A DNA stretch of 64,000 nucleotides from Rhizobium sp. Leaf453 (GTDB taxonomy: Bacteria > Pseudomonadota > Alphaproteobacteria > Rhizobiales > Rhizobiaceae): positions 124,001 to 188,000 of the forward strand of contig NZ_LMRG01000002.1 in the NCBI RefSeq assembly GCF_001425605.1. Direction: 5' to 3'. The translations under genes and the position numbers were made by a program. The notes under the pieces were generated by a model. That model did not search any database and was not told the origin of the DNA. It worked only from the letters and a program-made list of their open reading frames with translations. Shown in pieces: positions 63,116 to 64,000 of the stretch. The stretch's first letter is position 1. Every line of letters begins with the position of its first letter.

Positions 63116-64000
63116 ATGCTCCAGCTTGTGTCTGTCCCACGTGCGGACGAAACTACTTCTCCCTATTCCTCTTCCTCCTCGGTACGTCGTGTCTCGGTTA
63201 TCGTGCCGACGCTGAACGAAGTTGAGAATATCGACCGCGTCCTGTTGGCGATTACCGCGCAGGAACGTCATGATCTCGCATTTGAGATCCTCGTCGCTGA
63301 TGGCGGCTCCACCGACGGCACGATTGATTGCGTGCACCGCTGGCAGATGCATGCGAATGTCCGCCTCGTCCAAGGTGATGGCAAACGGGGACTGGCCGGC
63401 GATGTGCTTGATGCAGCCGCGCTCGCAACATCCGATGTGATCGTCGTCATAGATGCCGACCTCAGTCACCCGGCCGATCGCCTTCCCGCGCTGGTCGAAC
63501 CCGTTCTCGATGACATGGCAGATATGGCGATCGGAAGCCGCTATGTGCCGGGCGGTGAAACGCCGGGCTGGCCAATGCACCGCCGTCTGCTCTCGCGTCT
63601 CGGCGGCCTTATGGCGCGGCCCCTGACCGATGTCCGCGACCCGATGTCGGGCTTTTTCGCGGTAAAGCGTGAGCGATTGCTGGCCATCGACCCGCAGGCT
63701 GTCGGCTTCAAGATCGGGCTGGAGATCATTGCGGCCGGCGGCGGAACATTGAGGACCACAGAAATCCCGATCTCCTTCATTGACCGCACGCTTGGCCATT
63801 CGAAAATCGGCTTCTCGCAATTGTTTGCCTATCTGCAGAGGCTCGTTGTTCTCGCCGGTGGTCGGGTCTCGGTAGACAGCCTTGCCCTATTCGCCCTGAC
63901 AGGGTTGATCGGGGTCGGGGTCGATCTCCTGACATTTCAGGTTCTACGGCACATGGGGATGTCGATCGCCATCGCCCATATCATCAGCTTCGCCACCGCA
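63116..64000 (+). CDS. Polyprenol-phosphate mannosyltransferase-like glycosyltransferase with GtrA domain (3' end outside window)
   Basis: At least 295 residues, open to the window end. GT2 domain about 25-240: VSVIVPTLNEVENIDRVL, VADGGSTDGTIDCV, the metal/nucleotide-sugar motif IDADLSHPADRLPALVEP, RYVPGG and DPMSGFFAVKRE, as in dolichol-phosphate mannose synthase. From ~255 hydrophobic helices begin (LALFALTGLIGVGVDLLTFQVL), the start of a GtrA-like membrane domain. It probably transfers sugar from a nucleotide to polyprenyl phosphate for envelope glycans. No strong Shine-Dalgarno sequence at ATG 63116; GTG 63128 is an alternative. Confidence 0.88.
   Translation, partial: MLQLVSVPRADETTSPYSSSSSVRRVSVIVPTLNEVENIDRVLLAITAQERHDLAFEILVADGGSTDGTIDCVHRWQMHANVRLVQGDGKRGLAGDVLDAAALATSDVIVVIDADLSHPADRLPALVEPVLDDMADMAIGSRYVPGGETPGWPMHRRLLSRLGGLMARPLTDVRDPMSGFFAVKRERLLAIDPQAVGFKIGLEIIAAGGGTLRTTEIPISFIDRTLGHSKIGFSQLFAYLQRLVVLAGGRVSVDSLALFALTGLIGVGVDLLTFQVLRHMGMSIAIAHIISFATA

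Overview
The window looks like part of a chromosome or large replicon of an alphaproteobacterium, most probably a member of the Rhizobiaceae (Agrobacterium/Rhizobium/Shinella type). The evidence is GC-rich coding sequence with GC-ending codons, many ABC and TRAP importers each next to its own catabolic genes, start/stop overlaps of the ATGA type, and gene families common in soil and root-associated rhizobia. I saw no IS elements, tRNAs, rRNAs, CRISPR arrays or phage genes. The species is not determinable from what I can see.

Layout. (1) 1-2.5 kb: the 3' part of a TonB-dependent siderophore receptor, convergent with an AraC regulator. (2) 2.8-10.7 kb, minus strand: an operon for an AmiC-like sensor, an AmiR-like ANTAR protein, a dipeptide/amide-type ABC importer and an acetamidase/formamidase. 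Its leader carries a strong intrinsic terminator ahead of the first start codon. (3) 10.9-19.5 kb, plus strand: an acylphosphatase-like protein, then a tightly overlapping operon. It encodes a stand-alone Rieske protein, a Rieske-less oxygenase catalytic subunit, a GST-like protein, an 8-oxoguanine/guanine-type deaminase and a BMP-type purine importer. It resembles the NdmC/NdmE purine N-demethylase logic. (4) 19.7-33.3 kb: an IclR-controlled deoxy-sugar (probably L-fucose) locus with a CoA transferase, a signal-less solute-binding homologue, an L-fuconolactonase-type hydrolase, a sugar ABC importer, two enolase-superfamily dehydratases, a mutarotase, oxidoreductases and a MaoC protein. (5) 33.4-34.3 kb: ribB behind an FMN riboswitch. 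(6) 34.3-44.0 kb: a SorC-regulated sugar or polyol locus with an Rbs-type importer, two SDRs, a split transketolase and an FGGY kinase. (7) 44.1-55.2 kb: hexuronate and unsaturated-uronate catabolism (uxuBA, uxaC, a TRAP importer, a GntR regulator, kduI, kduD and a KdgF-like cupin). (8) 55.2-62.9 kb: a two-component system with a MipA/OmpV outer-membrane protein and an RND efflux pump, all sharing one candidate response-regulator box. (9) 63.1 kb to the end: a dolichol-phosphate-mannose-synthase-like glycosyltransferase, cut by the window end.

Taken together, the sugar loci (fucose, a branched-sugar or tetrulose type, glucuronate, unsaturated galacturonate) fit a scavenger of plant cell-wall pectin, particularly rhamnogalacturonan side chains. 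Each locus has its own importer, regulator and repeated operator-like sequences. Operators were recognised by eye from repeated motifs and are hypotheses.
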